Assembly: GCA_004298075.1 (NCBI GenBank) | Contig: SCRK01000209.1 | Span: 1 to 6,174, forward strand | DNA: 6,174 nucleotides | Origin: a bacterium | Lineage (GTDB): Bacteria; Omnitrophota; Gorgyraeia; Gygaellales; Profunditerraquicolaceae | Reading direction: 5' to 3' | In this document: positions 4,018 to 6,174 of the stretch, piece by piece | Layout of the letters: each line of letters starts with the position of its first letter | Position numbering within the stretch: the first letter of the stretch is position 1 | Notes under the pieces: generated by a model | Databases searched by the model: none | Told to the model about the DNA's origin: nothing | The model's input: only the letters and a program-made list of their open reading frames with translations | Translations under genes and position numbers: made by a program

Positions 4018-6174
4018 ATGTCCAAAACAATAGTCATATTCAGCACAAAGGGCGGCGTAGGCAAGACCCTGGTGGCCACGAACCTGGCGGTCAGCCTTGG
4101 CTATTATTTGCGCAAAAAAGTGGCCCTTATCGACCTGGATCTGCAGGGCGCCGGGGATATGCCCCGCTGGCTTGATATCACGGCGGATAAGTCTATGCTT
4201 GACCTGGCGGAGGCCCTGAAAAAGAATAGCGCAAAAGGCTCGGTAACAGAGGACCTGCTGCATATAGAAAAATATGGCATTGATTTTCTTCCCGCGGTCT
4301 TAAAACCGAACCAGATATTCCGCGTAGACAGCGAGAAGATAAAAACCGTCCTGGACGCGCTGGAAAAAGAGTATGATTACATAATTATAGACGCGGGGAG
4401 AGCTTTTACCGAAAGCCTGTTTTCGGTGTTTAACCACGCCAACCTGATACTCCTTGTAGTAACTCCCGATATATTATCTGTTTATCAGACAAAGTGGTCC
4501 TTGGATATCCTTCAGTCCTTGTATATTCCTTTGGGAATGATCAAGATAGTCTTAAACCGCGCCCAGAGTTTAGGCGGGGTGAGCTGGCAGGAGGTGCGCG
4601 CGGCTATTCCCTGCGATATAATAAGCCGCATACCTTCAGAGGGCAAGGCAGCCGGATTAGCCCTGAACAGAAGGGTCCCGCTTGTCATAGACAGCCTTAA
4701 TTGCAAAGCCAGCCAGACGATCAGAAAGCTTGCCGCCGATCTTACCGAGGATGAAAGCCTTTTTCTTAAACATCATGAAATTGCTTTGCCCACTGCTGCC
4801 GGGGAAGGTTTCTTCGCCAAGGAAGGGGATTTTTGGAAAAAATTTAAATTAGGCCGGGATGCCTTTACCCCGGAGGGTGAGGATAAAGAACCTGATGAGA
4901 TAATTGAACTCAAAAAACGTATTCATCAAAGGCTGATCGAAAAATTAGACCTTAAGCATTTAGAGATAGATATGAATGATCCGGCTAAGGCCCAGGCCAT
5001 AAGAGAGAAGACCGAGAGGGTTATTACCAATGCCCTGGCCGAGGAAACCGGGGTATTTCTTTCTTCTCCTGATGTGAGAAAAAGGCTGGTTAAAGAGATA
5101 ACCGATGAGGCATTGGGCCTGGGGCCGCTGGAGGATCTGGTCAATGACCCGGATATCTCCGACATAATGGTCAATAACAAGAACCAGATATATATTGAGC
5201 GCCATGGTAAAATAGAGCTGTCCCCCAAGAGATTCCTTTCTAACGACCAGGTGCGCCAGGTTATTGAGCGTATAATCGCGCCTTTGGGAAGGCGTATTGA
5301 TGAAAGCGCGCCTATGGTGGACGCGCGGCTTGCCGACGGCTCCCGCGTCAACGCGATCATTCCCCCGCTTTCTTTGACCGGGCCTACGCTGACTATAAGG
5401 AAATTTGGCCGCGAGCGCCTGGTTATGGATGACCTCCTGCGCTTAAATACCCTAACCAAGCCCATGGCTGATTTTATGCAGGCCTGCATATTATCCAGGA
5501 AGAATATCATTGTTTCCGGCGGCACCGGATCGGGGAAAACGACCGTATTGAACGTGCTCTCCATATTCATCCCAGCTTCTGAACGCATTGTCACTATTGA
5601 AGATGCCGCGGAAATAAAATTAAAGCAGGAGCATTGGGTGCGCCTTGAATCGCGGCCTCCCAACGTTGAAGGCAAGGGCGCCATCACTTCAAGGGACCTT
5701 TTCCGCAACAGCTTAAGGATGCGGCCGGACAGGATCATAATCGGAGAGTGCCGCGGGGCTGAGACTTTAGACATGCTTCAGGCAATGAATACCGGGCACG
5801 ACGGCTCTATGACCACGATACACGCGAACTCCACCCGCGATGTCATCTCCAGGATGGACTCTATGATCCTTATGTCGGGAGCGGAACTGCCGGTGCGCGC
5901 GATCAGGGAGATGATCGCCTCGGCGATCAATATCATCATACATACCGCCAGGTTATCCGACGGCTCAAGAAAAGTAACCCAGATCTCAGAGATGATCGGT
6001 ATGATTGATGAGGAGCATATAGGGTTAAAGGATATTTTTATGTTCAAGCAGTCGGGAATTGATAAGGATAACAAGGTCCTCGGTGAATTTAAGCCTACCG
6101 GTTATATCCCCTCTTTTATGGAAGTGCTCAAGGTCCAGGGTATTCTGATCTCCAACGATATCTTTAATCCCGCT
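4018..6174 (+). CDS. cpaE-cpaF: CpaE-like ATPase fused to CpaF secretion ATPase (3' end cut by window)
   Basis: One frame runs 719 codons from the ATG at 4018 to the right edge without a stop. Residues 1 to about 245 are a MinD/ParA-type ATPase like CpaE/TadZ: deviant Walker A KGGVGKT at 11-17 with signature Lys11, then DLDLQGAGD at 39-47, then IIID at 122-125. The N-terminal receiver-like domain usual in CpaE is absent. A linker of about 45 residues (248-292) has several aromatic and basic residues. Residues about 293-719 are a near-complete CpaF: the entry helix LKKRIHQRLIEKLDL (298-312), the central GPLEDL region, Walker A GGTGSGKTT at 501-509, Asp box TIEDAAEI at 526-533, Walker B IIIGECRGAE at 573-582 and His box GHDGSMTTIHAN at 593-604. 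CpaF hexamers drive pilin assembly; CpaE positions the machine. The 5' end is 9 nt after the cpaC stop with no good Shine-Dalgarno, suggesting coupled translation. The true C-terminus probably lies just past the edge. Confidence 0.92.
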   Translation, partial: MSKTIVIFSTKGGVGKTLVATNLAVSLGYYLRKKVALIDLDLQGAGDMPRWLDITADKSMLDLAEALKKNSAKGSVTEDLLHIEKYGIDFLPAVLKPNQIFRVDSEKIKTVLDALEKEYDYIIIDAGRAFTESLFSVFNHANLILLVVTPDILSVYQTKWSLDILQSLYIPLGMIKIVLNRAQSLGGVSWQEVRAAIPCDIISRIPSEGKAAGLALNRRVPLVIDSLNCKASQTIRKLAADLTEDESLFLKHHEIALPTAAGEGFFAKEGDFWKKFKLGRDAFTPEGEDKEPDEIIELKKRIHQRLIEKLDLKHLEIDMNDPAKAQAIREKTERVITNALAEETGVFLSSPDVRKRLVKEITDEALGLGPLEDLVNDPDISDIMVNNKNQIYIERHGKIELSPKRFLSNDQVRQVIERIIAPLGRRIDESAPMVDARLADGSRVNAIIPPLSLTGPTLTIRKFGRERLVMDDLLRLNTLTKPMADFMQACILSRKNIIVSGGTGSGKTTVLNVLSIFIPASERIVTIEDAAEIKLKQEHWVRLESRPPNVEGKGAITSRDLFRNSLRMRPDRIIIGECRGAETLDMLQAMNTGHDGSMTTIHANSTRDVISRMDSMILMSGAELPVRAIREMIASAINIIIHTARLSDGSRKVTQISEMIGMIDEEHIGLKDIFMFKQSGIDKDNKVLGEFKPTGYIPSFMEVLKVQGILISNDIFNPA

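Noticed and set aside
4494..4700. Plus-strand open frame of 68 codons in another frame within the CpaE region
   Set aside because: The overlapping frame encodes a clear ParA-type domain. This one is low in hydrophobic structure and has no support.
4786..4976. Possible separate start for CpaF inside the fused frame
   Set aside because: The in-frame TTG at 4786 has no Shine-Dalgarno site. The in-frame ATG at 4974 falls after the CpaF entry helix has begun, so it would truncate the domain. Nothing supports independent initiation, although a low level cannot be excluded.
4926..5774. Long minus-strand open frame of 282 codons
   Set aside because: It lies wholly antisense to the conserved CpaF catalytic region. 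Its translation is Ser/Arg/Ile-rich with no domain I recognise, as expected when the opposite strand of a biased gene stays open.

Overview
The window holds a glutamate tRNA gene followed by the opening part of a Tad/Flp-type pilus (tight adherence, type IVc pilus) assembly operon, all on the plus strand. The host is probably a diderm bacterium: there is a secretin, a lipoprotein signal and a periplasmic TonB-like domain. Moderate GC, very tight gene packing and an unusual Tad gene architecture would suit an uncultured phylum such as Omnitrophota or Elusimicrobiota. That placement is an inference from style, not from a phylogenetic marker.

Layout. Positions 1-95 are AT-rich and carry a good sigma70-like promoter (TTGACT, 16-nt spacer, TAAAAT) for the tRNA-Glu(CTC) gene at 96-170. 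Positions 174-261 hold two related hairpin units. Each ends in a copy of the tRNA's own 3' tail, and the three tails begin at 160, 204 and 248, exactly 44 nt apart. A short two-helix membrane protein of unknown function (321-572) follows behind a strong ribosome binding site. After it come a parvulin-fold lipoprotein (593-1516), CpaB/RcpC (1520-2392), the secretin CpaC/RcpA (2407-4008), and one open frame from 4018 to beyond the right edge that encodes a CpaE-like ATPase joined to the CpaF secretion ATPase. Gaps between the genes are 20, 3, 14 and 9 nt, so the five genes are almost certainly co-transcribed.

How the genes work together. CpaC would form the outer-membrane channel, and CpaB its membrane-anchored periplasmic partner. 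CpaF would be the hexameric cytoplasmic motor that powers pilin assembly, and the CpaE domain would place the machine in the cell. The lipoprotein is a plausible periplasmic folding or holding factor for the secretin or pilins. No pilin, prepilin peptidase, CpaD/RcpB or TadB/TadC gene lies in the window; they may lie downstream or elsewhere.

Two architectures stand out. The secretin has an extra C-terminal TonB-type domain (about residues 440-533) after its complete secretin core. The localisation ATPase and the motor ATPase, normally separate proteins, are in one uninterrupted frame of at least 719 codons. Both were read directly from the translation. Their functional consequences are inference.
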